This document shows, one piece after another, positions 1 through 12,176 of a stretch of 64,000 nt of DNA. The translations under genes and the position numbers were made by a program. Within the stretch, counting starts at the first letter, position 1, and each line of letters opens with the position of its first letter. The DNA is taken from the NCBI GenBank assembly GCA_021464415.1, contig CM038466.1:24119017-24183016 (forward strand), read 5' to 3'. This stretch comes from Lonicera japonica. Its lineage: Eukaryota > Streptophyta > Magnoliopsida > Dipsacales > Caprifoliaceae. The notes under the pieces were generated by a model. It had not been told where the DNA came from. It did no database searches and saw only the letters and a list, made by a program, of their open reading frames with translations.

Positions 1-504
1 TCGCCGCAAGTGTCTCCGAAATAAGAATAAATAATTGTTGCCGCCTTTTAATTAGATATGCAGTCTTACTTTATTATTTATATCTTCAAGATTCCAGCCT
101 TTCAGTTATTAGGATCTTTATGTTAAAACCAGTAATGTAATGTTAATTTATATAATGAGTTTAATTTTATGTAGATGTTGTATTTATTAAGTTTGGTGAA
201 GTTCAATTATTAAACATGCCTATTTGAACCATATAACATGTACCATCTGGCATCATTGTTAGCCACCACTGTCACGATTATTATTATTATCACTCGTAAT
301 GCGTAGCGTATTATCACATATTTGCCAAACACATCAGCGTATTGTCATCTCAGTCAGATAGCAGCATGTTGTCATAGCAGTCATAATGCAGTCATAGTGC
401 AGTGTCTTGTCATCTCATTGTCATAGCATTGTAATGTCATTTCATGTGCATAGTAGTGTACCATAGCAATTCACTCATATTGGGGAGATTATATAAGCAC
501 TATA
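1..504. other. AT-rich non-coding edge with short GTCAT/CATAG repeats
   Basis: No coding frame is supported here. From about 340 to 470 the words GTCATAGCA, CAGTCATA and TTGTCATCTCA recur irregularly, as in a decayed low-complexity array. It may belong to the same transposon-derived tract as the next features, but nothing ties it to a family. Confidence 0.4.
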
Positions 505-540
505 TTGAGAAAAAAAGTTTATCTCACTCTCAACAAACAA

Positions 541-892
541 ATGGCTTCTTCTAGCTTAAACAATAACCCATCCAAAGACATAGATGGATTTGCAATACTT
601 GACACCATTCTACTGTGTGATGCTTGGAAACAATTTACCCATGATGGTAAGTGGTGTGACCGGGATAACCAAAGAACATGGGAGGAAATGGCTGGAATTT
701 TTAATCCAGTAACTAAAAAAGATAACTCCTTGTGAAAAGACAGGGTTGTGTTGCCTGATCAACTTGCTCAACTACGGGCAAAGGTTCTACCAGCCGTGAT
801 AAAATTTAACCGCTTTTACAATGAGAAAGAAAGACCCACTCCCTATCCAAAATTTGTAACTGAATCTCCTGTAAGTAGGGGGCATTATCTCT
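541..892 (+). pseudogene. unrecognised ORF interrupted by one TGA
   Basis: I do not recognise this gene. An ATG at 541 opens a 64-codon frame closed by TGA at 733-735. The same frame then runs on for about 50 codons (reading KDRVVLPDQLAQL and later FNRFYNEKERP) before TAA near 890. The protein-like composition on both sides of a single stop suggests one former exon of a transposon-associated or host gene with a nonsense change. The first part has several Trp and acidic residues (DAWKQFTHDGKW), loosely like a Myb/SANT-type helix, but that likeness is too weak to name. No partner exon was found in the following AT-rich 500 bases. Confidence 0.3.
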
Positions 893-1420
893 AAAAATTA
901 TACTGTGAGGTTGATAGTGAAATGGTAAAACTTTACGTTAGCATTTTAAATTTTATTAAAATTTTGTTGATGTTTATTTTTACAATATTTAATGCATAAT
1001 ATTTTACATTCTCTTTTCTACAGAGAGAATACGTCAATCTCATATACTTGGTGGAAGAAGGCGTCAACTTCCTTTATCTAATGTATTGATTTTTTTAAGG
1101 ACACTCTCAATTAATATTTGGTTTTAGTATGTAATGTTTAAATTGATGTCTTTGTATGCTTGACTTTGTTTCATGTGTAATGTTTATTTTCCTTAATGCG
1201 TAATGTTGTAACCACGACCTTTATTTAATTAATTTAATATGTAATATTTCTTATTTTTAAAAAAATGTAATTACAGATGTATGTTTTTTTCAAATATACC
1301 AAAATTATAAGTTCATGTACACATCAAATGGTACAACTAAGCAAAATGAATATCCATGTACAACCATTTGATACAAGTAATGAAATAATTTTTTTTCTCT
1401 AATAACTAACAATCAACCTA

Positions 1421-4400
1421 CTAAGTACCACAACTAAGTTTTTTCCTCTTCCTTTTCGGCCTCTTATCCCTCTCAACCTCTGTATGGGTGTGTGCCTCTA
1501 CACTCTAATATCTGCCCTTATCCTTACCCCTACCCATCGGTCTACCTCTCCATCAACCTATATCGATAGGTATCACAGGTACATCTATAATATCTGGTAT
1601 AACCAACTGTGTCAATCCGTTATCATGATATATAGGTGTAAGTGTCGATGACTGCGAATGTATAAGCGAAAGCTGCTGCGACACAGGTGTTGAAGTAAAT
1701 AATGAGTCTGTCGTCAATATAGACACATAATGTCCCATGTCAAATTCCTCGAATATGGTAGGGAGTCTAGAAAAGTCTGTCATACTCGGCTGCAATAAGC
1801 TGGCTGGTGCTAGTAAAGATAACGAATCTGATTGTGATAGGTCAGGGGGCGATGGAGAAGAAAACACAGGGGTGGGGGTGGCTAACGTATTAGTAGTAGT
1901 AATAGTGTAAGTCGTGGTGGGGACTGGTGGGGAAAATAACGCATATGACTGTAATAGGCTGGGGGGCGATGGAGAAGAAAACCCAGTAGTAATATTAGTA
2001 GTAGTAGTGGTGGGGGTGGGTAACGTACTAGTAGTAGTAGGAGTGTAAGTAGTAATGGGGTATAGTGGGGAAAATTACGTATATGGATGTGACACGCTGG
2101 GGGTGATGGAAAAGAAAACACAACAATAGTAGTAGTGGTGGGGGTGGGTAACGTACTAATAGTAGTAGTAGTAGTACAAGTAGTGGTGGGGTCTGGTTGG
2201 GAAAATAATGTATATGGCTGTGATAGGCTGGGGGCGATGGAGAAAAAATGCAGTAGTAGTAGTAGTAATAGTAGAGGGGGTGGGTAACGTACTAGTAGTA
2301 GTGGGATTTAATAAGCTGGGGGGGGATCATGTGAAGATTGTTAGTAGTAGTGGTGGGTAACGTAGTAATAGTAATAGCAGTACTACTTGGTTGTGATAAG
2401 ATAGGGTCTGGTGGGGAAAAAACATGTTGTGTAGAAGTAGACGGATCACCATCATGTGAAAATAACATAGTAGGCTGTAATGAGTCGGCGGGCCGTGGTG
2501 AAGATAATGTAGCTGGTTGTGACGATGACGTACCCGTAATGGGTCGCCTCTGTCGACGACGACATTGGGTTCATTGGGATTGAGTCGGGTATAGGGTCGT
2601 GGGCCTGAAATGGATCAACAGATAACATGAACTTTTGTCGCGCGGTAACAAGAGTTGTATGTGCCAAGTTCAGATATCTCATCCGATGTGGAATATCATG
2701 TGATCGACCGCAAAGGATGATTCATGGCCAATGTATATATCTTAACAAGCGTATTACCCTGTACCATTAAAACTACTATATAAATATCAAATTGAAAGAA
2801 AATGTAATTTGAAATTACAATTAATTGACAAAATTCCAACTTACCAGTATCTCCAATGTAACTCCTATTGGCTCAGGACCGAACTCGGAAGGCTGCTCTG
2901 GCGCCGCAAGTATGAAACGTCGAGTAACGGTACGAAACCAAACCATATACAGATGGTGGTACTGAATCGGGCCTTGTAACACATCCTCGGTAACTACGTG
3001 ATCATGTCGCCGGTCCCAAAAAGCGATGAAGTTGCGGTGATGATTCATCCAATCAATGGGATCTCTTCGCCCCCTCCCCCTCAGATCCGTATCGTTACAA
3101 CTACTCACTTTTTTCAAAATCAACAGGGATATTCTATTGTAAACCAAATTATTTGCATCACTCTGTTAGGGAAGTGCCACTCCACTATCTCAAAGCAGAT
3201 AAGGGGTTACCAGGTCCGCCATATAGCCTGGCCATCAAGACAATAAGAGAGGCAAAAGCTACCATAACATGTGCAGTGTACGGTTGCCAAATCATCTGTG
3301 AAGTATTAAATACAACTTATGAATATTTAAATTTACATCAAAACAATAGTTGAACGTAAAAAATTTATAATTTTTCAAAATTTCGACAAGAGTTTCATCT
3401 GTTTCGAGAATAATCCAATATTTTCATTTTCACCTGTTTAAGGAGTTTATTATAATTTTTCAAACAAATTCATTTCCCAATCAAGAAAAAATTAATTTAT
3501 ATACAATTATCCCCAACTTAATCATAAAAATAAATATAGTCACTCAACAGTCTAACCGCTTAAATAGCATTATAATTAATTGATGATGTGGAAATCATAC
3601 ATAGTAATTAGATTTACCTGCTCCGTTCACATACGATCTAACTGGTCTGTATAGTAGGTCAAAACATGTATCGGAGTTTGCTCCAGTGAAAACCTCGTAC
3701 CCCACCTGTATTAAGTAAATGTAAGGTGTGAAAGGTGATATTGTAGCATATATTGACAAGAGTGTCGTTAAGTATCAACAAACCTGGCTTCGTGTGGTGG
3801 TTTACCAATCGAATGAATAACCTCATCCTCACCAATAGCTATATCGATTCGACGGGGGCGAATGTGCGACAATCACTCTCAACACCATAACTAACAAAAA
3901 TTAAATCACAATATATTATCGAACATATAAAATAAAAATAGAAGATTCAAAATTAAGAATTTAGCCTTAATATTTACCTGCAAAAGGATCAGTTGACCAG
4001 CAATCTGCTTTGATCGAATACGCGTGCGTTGACACATCTCCCTGTACAGCATCGCAAGTGCGGCGTTGCCCCAACTATAATGGCCCACCGTATTTAAATC
4101 ATGAAGTAGTGGGAGTAACGAGACTTTGACATATGCTGATGACTTGTCAGCCAAAACAGAACCTTCAAGCGATTTAATCATCCACGCCCGTGCGTAGCGC
4201 TCAACAACAACGTCATCGGCATCAAGGGAAGGTATCTTTCTAAATGTATCGGCTATCCAAGAAAGCTTCAACTTTGAATTCTTGATAGCTTGGTCCGATA
4301 GTCGGATGCCCAATACACGCTCACAGACGTCGGCTAGGGGGCATCCAATGGAAAAGCAGTCACTGCATGGTCATCAATAGGTAATCCAAGCAGTACCGCG

Positions 4401-4740
4401 ACATCTTAGAGTGTGATACTGCACCCCCCAACCGGTAGATGGAACGTGTGCATTTCCTGGCGCCACCACTCTACCATAGCCATAATCAGTGCGTGGTCAT
4501 ACTGGATGTGACCTGTGCGGTATAATCCGTAAAATCCTGCCCGTAGTAATACACACTGTACCATCTCGGGGAGGATAACAAGCTCTCCATTAGGCCCACT
4601 GAACTCAGTAGTGCTCCTACGTGGCTCCAACAATGCAAGGTCATCGCCATCCCATATAGCAGAAGACCAATGCTACTCCTATAAATACAAGACACGCCCA
4701 TCCTCAGGACCAGGATCCATCAACAAATACCTGTTTCATT
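1421..4740 (-). pseudogene. plant mobile domain (PMD) protein, 'PP7 long form homolog' type, degenerate
   Basis: Reading leftward, the pieces appear in family order. About 4725-4406 holds the N-terminal block with WWRQEMHTFHLPVGGCSITL. About 4320-3977 reads LLPLLHDLNTVGHYSWGNAA and ends KQIAGQLILLQ at a GT donor. About 3710-3617 reads FSLEQTPIHVLTYY, then a donor. About 3310-3090 reads IIWQPYTAHVM and ICFEIVEWHFPNRVM. 3147-2830 reads DWMNHHRNFIAFWDRRHDHV and YMVWFRTVTRRFI, ending at a GTAAGT donor. A variable Ser/Pro-rich tail then ends in a basic stretch with stop at 1421. Frameshifts and stops separate several pieces, so it is not translatable as it stands. PMD proteins are known both as host silencing factors (MAIL1/MAIN) and as cargo of plant transposons; the decay and the adjacent GRF gene favour the second. 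Confidence 0.8.
1840..2330. repeat. imperfect minisatellite, period about 120-135 bp
   Basis: A block beginning GCGATGGAGAAGAAAA recurs near 1848, 1968, 2103 and 2236, each followed by runs of GTAGTAGTA, GGTGGGGGTGGGTAACGTA and GGGGAAAATAA. Spacing varies with the number of AGT triplets. On the minus strand it lies in the C-terminal tail of the PMD gene, where it would encode low-complexity Leu/Pro/Ser-rich sequence. Confidence 0.75.
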
Positions 4741-4914
4741 TACGTGTTAAATAAATATAAAAGAATAAACAATGCATATTCACGCGTATATATGTGTACA
4801 TAACTTAACAAACTGCATAATGTAATACACATCCATTAATTAACAAAAAAAATTGTATTATAATGTCGCGTTACATATTGCATGGGCAATAACTAATTTA
4901 GCATCCATACATAG

Positions 4915-5404
4915 TTAATTAGCCAAGTTCCAAACACATACATATACTAAAAAAAACATAACAATGGGAGCCATAAGTCTACACCACCTAATTAAACAAA
5001 TTACATAAAATGACACAACAAATAGGAACAAAAGCAAATACATCCTATTCCTTGCACAGTTGAGTGATTTCTTGCATTGCTCGTACTTTCTTTGTACTTC
5101 TTATCTTTTTTCGCTCTCCTTTTTTATGCCCTTCAACAAACGACTATTCGAGTCTTTAACCTCTTCAGCAACTGCCCTCCAATCTTCTTTTGATCGTAAA
5201 TTTCTTTCATCTCTTCTTGAACATTTTTTTCCTTGTCAACCCAGTCGAAAAAGTTGCATCCATTATTACCATATCTCCTGCAACCAAAGAATCTCTTATC
5301 TAGATTTCTCGACGTCCATGACACTCTAATTGAATAAGCTCTCCACAAAAACAAGTCACATATGAACATAATTCTCCAGAACTAGAACTAGAGTTTAAAG
5401 ACAT
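4915..5404 (-). pseudogene. GRF-type zinc finger protein with coiled coil and C-terminal membrane segment, frameshifted
   Basis: An ATG at 5404 (minus) opens a Ser-rich start followed by the first Cys pair (CFCGE). One frameshift later the finger continues as WTSRNLDKRFFGCRRYGNNG and CNFFDWVDKE, the zf-GRF pattern (CxC, RRFFxC, CxFFxWxDE). A Lys/Glu-rich helix (KNVQEEMKEIYDQKK) and then a hydrophobic segment (YLLLFLFVVSFYVICLI) follow, ending at a TAA near 4916. This short layout of finger, coiled coil and TM anchor is common in multicopy plant genes spread by transposons. At least two reading-frame breaks are present. It lies just upstream of the PMD gene on the same strand. Confidence 0.75.
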
Positions 5405-7186
5405 TTCTGCGAAAAATAAAATGCAAATACAGTTAAATATTACTTTTAAGCATGAAGGCTAGCTTGTAATTAAAAAAGTTTAATGCAAACTTGTAGTAAA
5501 TATTTGCTATCTCAAAAGATTAATTACAAAAGTTTAATGCATACTTAATTAATGGTTTAATTTGTTATATGCTTTACCTAATAGAAACCTAATTAATGTT
5601 TTAGTTTGATATTTTTTTCAAACATTACTTTTCTAAAGAATGTATGTAGATATATGGGAATGTATGTATTAGTCACGGAGAGATTCCTATGCTATTATTC
5701 TGTTAAATTTGTTAAATTTCTCTTCTAAACATTACTCTGTTAAATTTCACTTATAACAAATGCAGTTATTATAAAAGAGTTTATGGGGAAGTCTTTACAT
5801 TTTGCTGTCTCTCTTTCTCTCTCTCACTACTTTTTGCACATATTTTTTTACTTGGTTTTACTCTATCAATACATATATAACGAATGAATAGGCGCATAAT
5901 TATATACTAACTGCATATATATGCATGGAGCCATTATATTTTTTTTATACCGAGTACTGGCTTATTGCATATTTAACAAGTATGTACTTATTTATTCATT
6001 ATATATGTTCCAATGGAGTGGAATAAAGGGAAAACTGTGTGTATTTAGTAGCACCCTATTTATTTTATTTTATCTCGTTTCTAAATTTATTTATTATTTT
6101 TTTTTTATTTTGGAGAGAGTTCATATATATGTAATCCAATTTGCAATATTGTTGGATCAACCTTTCATCTATTCTAAAACGGTACTCTATTGCCACAAGG
6201 GCACCCAAAATCATCTTTTCATAACACTAGAGTTGTGACAATATTTCTAAAAAATTTGTCAAAATACATAGATTATAGGACTCATTTAGTAACGTAAGTT
6301 GTCTAATATTTATAAATAAATCCATTCAACATTGATAAATAATTGTCCGTGCCAACATAAATTGTGTAATTTGTGTTTGAACCTCAAGTTTTTTTTTCTT
6401 TTTTTTTAATCGGAATATTCAATTTGTAATTTTAAGTGATTCGCATTTTTTCCCCTCATACTTGTTATATAGTTCATCAATTTGTATAATTGAACATCCA
6501 CCAAATAGTGCATGAATATGTAACAAATAAACTAATAGGTAAATAAGTAAATTAATCTAATATTTTATGATAGAAAATATTAGTTGTTTGCATAAACAAC
6601 AAAAAGTAAAAAAAAACACAAAGTTCCACATTTGCTTTACTTTTACACCCAATTATTATTTCATTTACAGCTGAGGCAGATAGAATATTGAAGTGCAATA
6701 GGAGAGTGATGGCACTCAAGGACGAGCCACACATTCAAAGAGTTTAGTTGCCCCACAATGACTCACCGGGGCTAGCCATGTCTCGAGCTTTCGAGACTTT
6801 GTCTTGTCCTAAAAAAACACGGCATTATAGCCATACCTGACCTCTCTCACCGGCTTCTAACTTTTTAGGACCAGTTTGTCGTTCTTGCTAGTGACGGGGT
6901 GATTGTCTAATTCCTTCTTTTTCTTTGTATAAGCAATAACATCTTCTGTTAGCTAGACATGTTTTTTGAGTAAGAGAGAATACAATAAATTAGACTCAAA
7001 CTAGTAACCTATTATAAGAGCAAATGTTTAACCATTCTACACAGTCCACAATGTATCTTTATATACAAAGTCGGGATGAATATAACCTTCTTGAGGAAGA
7101 AGTTGAACCCTTTCTACTAAAACGGATAACACAAGTTTAACCATTAGGCCAGTTATCATTCTTGATGGTTATTTTCTTCAAATTAT
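5405..7186. other. AT-rich intergenic DNA
   Basis: No gene is supported. The tract holds poly-T and poly-A runs, a CT-rich patch near 5805-5830 and short frames without family motifs. The stretch 6735-6960 is less AT-rich (GGGGCTAGCCATG, CTCTCACCGGC) and may be a decayed repeat end, but no terminal repeats or target duplications were found. Confidence 0.4.
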
Positions 7187-8882
7187 TGTAGGGAATTAGG
7201 GCAGCAAACATGCATCACATACAAAAATTTCTGCACTAATCATTAAACCCTAGGATCTATACAGTCCAATAAAATCGACAGAAGACATACCTTGTGGAGA
7301 TTTCGAGTTTGTGAAACGAACACGATGGATCAGATCCTTCTATTGTTGTCGTTCTAGCGTAGAAAATACGACGCCTCTACGGTATGCACACACGGACGAG
7401 ATCAGATCCTTGCTTGGTGTACTAGCGCCGTTTTTGGGTTCTTCTTACACAAATGAACCTTCCACCTATTTATAGGGGAGGCCTTCCTTAATGGACGGTC
7501 ATGATCAAATCAATCCAATGGTCTAGATTTACATTCCAAAACTTTCTATACAAATATCTCTAACTAGAATACTCTAGAATAATCTACCAAGATTATTTAC
7601 AACTAGGCTATTCTAGAAAGTTCTACATCTAGGTCCTTCTAGAATACTCTAGAAGGTTGGAGGCTCTTCTCCATAATTCCATAAGGTTCTAGAAAATTCC
7701 GTAAGCCTCCATAACGCTCTGTAAGGTTCTGGAAAATTCCGTAAGCCTCCATAACGCTCCGTAAGGTTCTGGAAAATTCCGTAAGCCTCCATAACGCTCC
7801 GTAAGGTTCTGGAAAATTCCGTAAGCCTCCATAACTTTCGTCAACGGTCAAGAAGAACAAAGGTTCCCTTTTAAAGGGGAACCCTAGTGAGAACCCTAGG
7901 CAACAAACGAATTAGGCCCAAGTCCAACTTGGCCCGTTTTTAATTCGTTTTTGATCCAACTCGTTTTGGTGTGCGACCCTGTAGGTTTATACTCTTTGGC
8001 AGTATAATTAAAAGCCCGTTTTATTATACAAATAGTAAGCGGTTTCTAGTAAAACATTACTATTACCCAAAAGGGTATAAAGGTCAAAACGACACAACCT
8101 TAAATTGATATACCACATATTAACTCCTTTTGTCAACCGATATCTAGATTGAACACAAGACTAGGCAAGTGTCATTCTTGCATAGTTCAATCTTTATTTC
8201 GTGATCTCTAAGTATAATTAATCTTATACAAATGACACCTTATTTGTGCATGGCCATGCAAATATTAATTATACTTATCAAGGGGCCCAAAGATATCTCT
8301 TTCATTATATGAGAGTGACAAATCCCATCTTGATCAATCACATATCTCTACATAGTTTATAGTATGCTTGATCATCATCTTTATAATTACTCGGTCAAGA
8401 GCAATGTTTGATGATGCCTGACATGCTAATCCCTATGTTGGTAACCATGACGATCTCAGGTCTAAGGATAATACGATATCACTAATGGGGAACATCACTG
8501 ATGACATTATATAACACTCCTCGCATTGTCCCCAAAGCGGGTCGGTCCAATACTTTGTTCCCTAACAAGTATCAGTGTGTTCAGCTTGATATCTCCATAT
8601 CTATGACTTGTGGAACATAGTCATCAGCTGACCCATACTCTAATCATTATATCAATGTGATCCTAGATTATTGACACATGATTAGGGACATCTAAATAAT
8701 ATTATTATAACATTACTAGCATCCCACAATCAAGTCGCGTACTTGATAAACTAGTATTAATATATATATTATTTATTAGAGAATATAAAGTAAAATCAAA
8801 TAAACTTTATTAATGACAATAAGCGTAAGATACCCAAGTACAAATCATAATCTATGAATAGTCCTAGGACATATCTCTTTCA
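7187..8882 (-). mobile_element. solo LTR, 1696 bp, with ATTAT target duplication
   Basis: The unit is bounded by TG (7187) and CA (8882) and flanked on both sides by ATTAT (7182-7186 and 8883-8887), the 5-bp duplication expected of an LTR retrotransposon. On the minus strand a TATAAATAGG box (complement of 7465-7474) precedes about 280 bases of R-U5-like sequence, so the LTR reads leftward with a long U3 at the right. No internal domain or second LTR is adjacent, so this is the product of LTR-LTR recombination. It could be Copia or Gypsy; the LTR alone does not decide. Confidence 0.85.
7685..7838. repeat. 40-bp tandem repeat inside the solo LTR
   Basis: Nearly identical 40-bp units start at 7685, 7725, 7765 and 7805 (each beginning GGTTCTGGAAAATTCCGTAA or a one-base variant); the fourth is cut at about 34 bp. 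It sits in U3, upstream of the LTR TATA box on the minus strand. The minus-strand open frame over it is an artefact of the repeat. Confidence 0.95.
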
Positions 8883-9982
8883 ATTATGTGTACGAGGCGC
8901 GCACACTTTGCGTTTCTAGGTAGGGTAAGCTAGTGTATATATATATGTGTAATCTTTATATTATATATATGTTTGTTGACGTATGTATATATATTGTACG
9001 TGTGGGATGCGTTTAACAATGAGAAAGTGGCAACAATAGTGTGAGGAGCAGAGAATGAAGAAAAATTAGCAAAGGTAGTAGGAGAAGCTGCTGAGGATAA
9101 TTACGCTTTACTACATATATATGGCTATGCAATATATCAAGTAGTTATAATTACGCTTTACTACATATATATTTAGTGTTTTTTTACAAATTTTTAGTTG
9201 GCAAAACTACTTGCTGAGGATATGAATGCTGTGTATAACATGAAATTTATTGATGGATTGTCAAATGTCAAAATAAGTCCAACTAGGACCTTTTCTCTGA
9301 AATTTCGTGTTCACAAGGTATATTTAGCTTATTAAGTGTTAAAAAATGCTTTTCAAGTTTTATGTATTTATTGAACTTATTAGTTTTCTCAATTGCATCA
9401 GATATGATTGATGTGTGGAAGTATAGTCAAATTGCCAACCAAATTATCTTTGTATCAAGATTAATTGAGGTGTATTAAAATTTCCATTTTTCTCATGCAG
9501 TGGTTGATGTTCATACAAATGTAAGATTGAAAAGGTCTTCTAAAAATTTTACAGGTGCTTAAAATAAAGGAAAACCTACTCCTGGTAGCCTCCCTTCCCC
9601 TGTCAACATATCAGCTCAACATTCTGGAAGAAGCTTGGTAAGAAGATGGAAACTTTTCTATCCTTGTTTTAGCTCATTATTTTAGAAGAGGTTTTGCTAT
9701 GAATTAGGAACGTAGAAAACACTTCTAACCATTAAACAATTTTAAAAAGATTTTTAAAAATAATTTGGACTTCAATTTACATTCCTAAACTAAACGAGGA
9801 AATATCCGTGAACCCTACAAACCCCACCACTTTGCTTCATACAAATCAAACCGTGAACCCCATAAACAAATCCAAACAGTTAACCCCACAAACCCCATAA
9901 CCCCCATTCAAATCTTCCAAACCGATTCATCAACCCACCAAAATTCATGCAAATCGAAAATACCATCACAATAAGTAGTTAA
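8883..9982. other. intergenic tract with a possible RPA-like coding remnant
   Basis: Mostly AT-rich. Around 9030-9330 on the plus strand, interrupted coding-like sequence can be read (EEKLAKVVGEAAE, then LAKLLAEDMNAVYNMKF followed by a phrase ending FSLKFRVHK). It recalls the C-terminal OB-fold region of plant replication protein A subunit 1, sometimes carried by Helitrons, but the match is weak. Two copies of AATTACGCTTTACTACATAT lie about 50 bp apart within it. Confidence 0.25.
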
Positions 9983-10465
9983 TGTTGGATCATTAATCTA
10001 ACATTGGGCTTATATGTGAAACAATTATGTGTTGTGGACTGTCGAATGGTTAAGCCCACTTTAAAAGTGATCAAATAAAGTTTAAGTTATTTGGGCTTAA
10101 ATGTATCTAATAGGGCGTGTGCCTTTAATGTGTAGATACTTAAGAGTAATTCTATTTTTATGATGGGCTAAAATAGAAATACTAAATAGATAGTAGGGTT
10201 TACTATCTATATATATTGTGGTTATGGTCCCCAGATCACATGTACATATCTTATCCCTGTTGAGCCCCCATCATCACAGAGAGCAGAGAGAAGGCATAAA
10301 GGATTCTCTAAAGAAATACGTGTTGATCTGGAAGGCCAACCACTCGGGTACAAACACACGTTATGGATTCAGGTACGCTTCCGCATATTGATTTATTAAT
10401 TTTTGGTCATATGAGATGAACGGTCCTAAGGGTTTATGGTTATTCAGAACCAACAAGATCTAACA
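9983..10465 (+). mobile_element. solo LTR, 483 bp, with GTTAA target duplication
   Basis: It begins TGTTGGATC and ends GATCTAACA, a 9-bp inverted terminus with one mismatch, and is flanked by GTTAA on both sides (9978-9982 and 10466-10470). A TATATATA box lies near 10209 and a poorly conserved leader follows, so the plus strand is the sense strand. The size and termini are typical of a Copia LTR. No internal region remains. Confidence 0.9.
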
Positions 10466-11058
10466 GTTAAAACAAAATCTAGGGCTATAGTGTGTACTGA
10501 TGGAGTCGACGGACGAAAAACCGAGGCCAACGCGGGGGACAAATGAAGACGGTCGGAGCTTTGTACAAGCTCTACGCAGGACCGGCGGCGAGAGGTGCGG
10601 CGAAGGCGAGTTGCAGCGAGAGGTGCGGCGAAGGGGAGGTGCAGCGAGAGGGAGGGCGATGGGGAGAGGGAAGAAGAGCTTTTTGGATGTTCTAATTCGA
10701 AGAATGAACTAAAATGGACTATGGTGATTTTGAAAAGCTGCAAAAACGCAATTGACCTCTAGCGATTTTATAATTAAAATCACTACTCAAGGTGTCGATT
10801 TTATCCATAAAATTGCTATACATAGTAGCGTTTTTAATTTAACCAAAAAAATTTCACCCAAAAAACGCGATCATGAGTATCGATTTTACGTGAACCGCTA
10901 TCTTGAACAACGATTTTAAAACTACCACATTTCTGCAAATAAGATCCAAAGTCCCCTAGTTTGCTAAATAAGTTGAAAATGTATCATAGTTAAAAAAAAA
11001 ATTCTACACTTTGCCAAAAATAAAAAATAAATTCATTTATTATTTGACAATATTACTT
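10466..11058. other. GC-rich island and TAGCGATTTTA direct/inverted repeats, perhaps a CACTA end
   Basis: 10500-10700 is unusually GC-rich for this window (GGCGGCGAGAGGTGCGGCG) and open on both strands, with no recognisable product. 10755-10920 contains alternating copies of TAGCGATTTTA and its complement, like the subterminal repeats of plant CACTA transposons. No CACTA terminus or 3-bp target duplication was located, so the assignment is tentative. Confidence 0.3.
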
Positions 11059-11213
11059 GGGAAATGATATTAGCACTCCACTTTTATCCAAAGGCACGTA
11101 CTCCACTTTTATTTTTAGTGACACTTATATATATCTTTTGGGACACTTTTTATGTTACTAAAAATGAAAGTGGAGTGCCTTAGGACAAAAGTGGAGTGCT
11201 AATATCATTTCCC
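11059..11213. mobile_element. MITE with near-perfect terminal inverted repeats
   Basis: The 155-bp unit starts GGGAAATGATATTAGCACTC and ends with its exact complement; the arms continue through CCACTTTT. The flanks TATTACTT and TATTATTT match at 7 of 8 positions, which would fit an old 8-bp duplication. It has no coding capacity. Confidence 0.85.
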
Positions 11214-12176
11214 TATTATTTTAGGAAATATAATTGTGGGTAGGTTTTTTAGAGATAGATATGTGTTGGAATGAGGTAGTGGTAACTATGTTAAATTGGA
11301 GTTGTTTTGAAGATACAACATATTAGTAATAAATATTGTGCAAATTTAATTTGGAATTGATCCAAAAGAAGTAGTAGATTTATAGACATTAGTGAGAGTT
11401 AACATGACATTATTACTTAATCGGATAGTGCAATTAATAATACATATTTTTTGTAGATTCTATGTTTTTAATATATTAGCTAAGCATGCGAGTATGTGAG
11501 AGAGTTTATCCATATTACATGGATATTTAAGAAATCTATATTTTAAAAGAGTTGTGGTGGGTCTTTCATCTTTTACATCCATCCATTAGGTACTAAGGTC
11601 ACCTTAGACCTATTTTAAAGGATGGCAAAAAGTCTCGACTATGGTTGTTAGGTCACTTGGCTCTCATATATATTGTATATATATTATACCAATTATTCCA
11701 AATTAAGAATATAATTTGATTTTAGATGCTTTTAATTTAAAGATGCACTGATTTCAACATTATCAATTACAAAGGATAAATTTGTCTACTATGTTAAGAT
11801 TTGATATATAATTATATTTGGAAAAAATTTCTTAATTTAAAAGACCCCAAAACAATAATAAACTCTCAATTTTACAAGTGAATGTCTTTTTCTTTTATCA
11901 TAAGTGAGTATGACTACTTAAAGGCTATGCCGCCACCTAAAGCTCCCGACGTATTACGGCCTTTGATTTTTTTAGGTCCATATATATATGTTAATAAATA
12001 AAAGTATTTGATGTTGAAACATGATCGATGTTGAGACTTTGGCCAAGTAGGATTTGGTCGTTTGGTTGGGAGAAGCATTTGAGACGCAGCTCAAAAGCTC
12101 AAGCTCCAGAAGTGAAGTTTATATTTATTTTTACCTTTTATATGCTTATTAAGCATTTGGCGTTAAATATAATCTA
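11214..12176. other. AT-rich intergenic DNA
   Basis: No gene or bounded repeat is supported in this stretch. Short frames lack any family signature. Confidence 0.4.

Noticed and set aside
5060..5329. Plus-strand frame opposite the GRF gene
   Set aside because: The opposite strand carries the zf-GRF signature; this frame is its shadow.
7685..7838. CRISPR-like spaced repeat
   Set aside because: Units are contiguous with no unique spacers, and this is a plant LTR minisatellite.
7639..7860. Open frame on the minus strand over the 40-bp repeats
   Set aside because: It is open only because a repeat without stops cycles through the frames; it lies in LTR U3.
10444..10743. Overlapping open frames on both strands in a GC-rich island
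   Set aside because: Low-complexity Arg/Gly or Ser/Leu products without motifs; openness is explained by the high GC of this patch.
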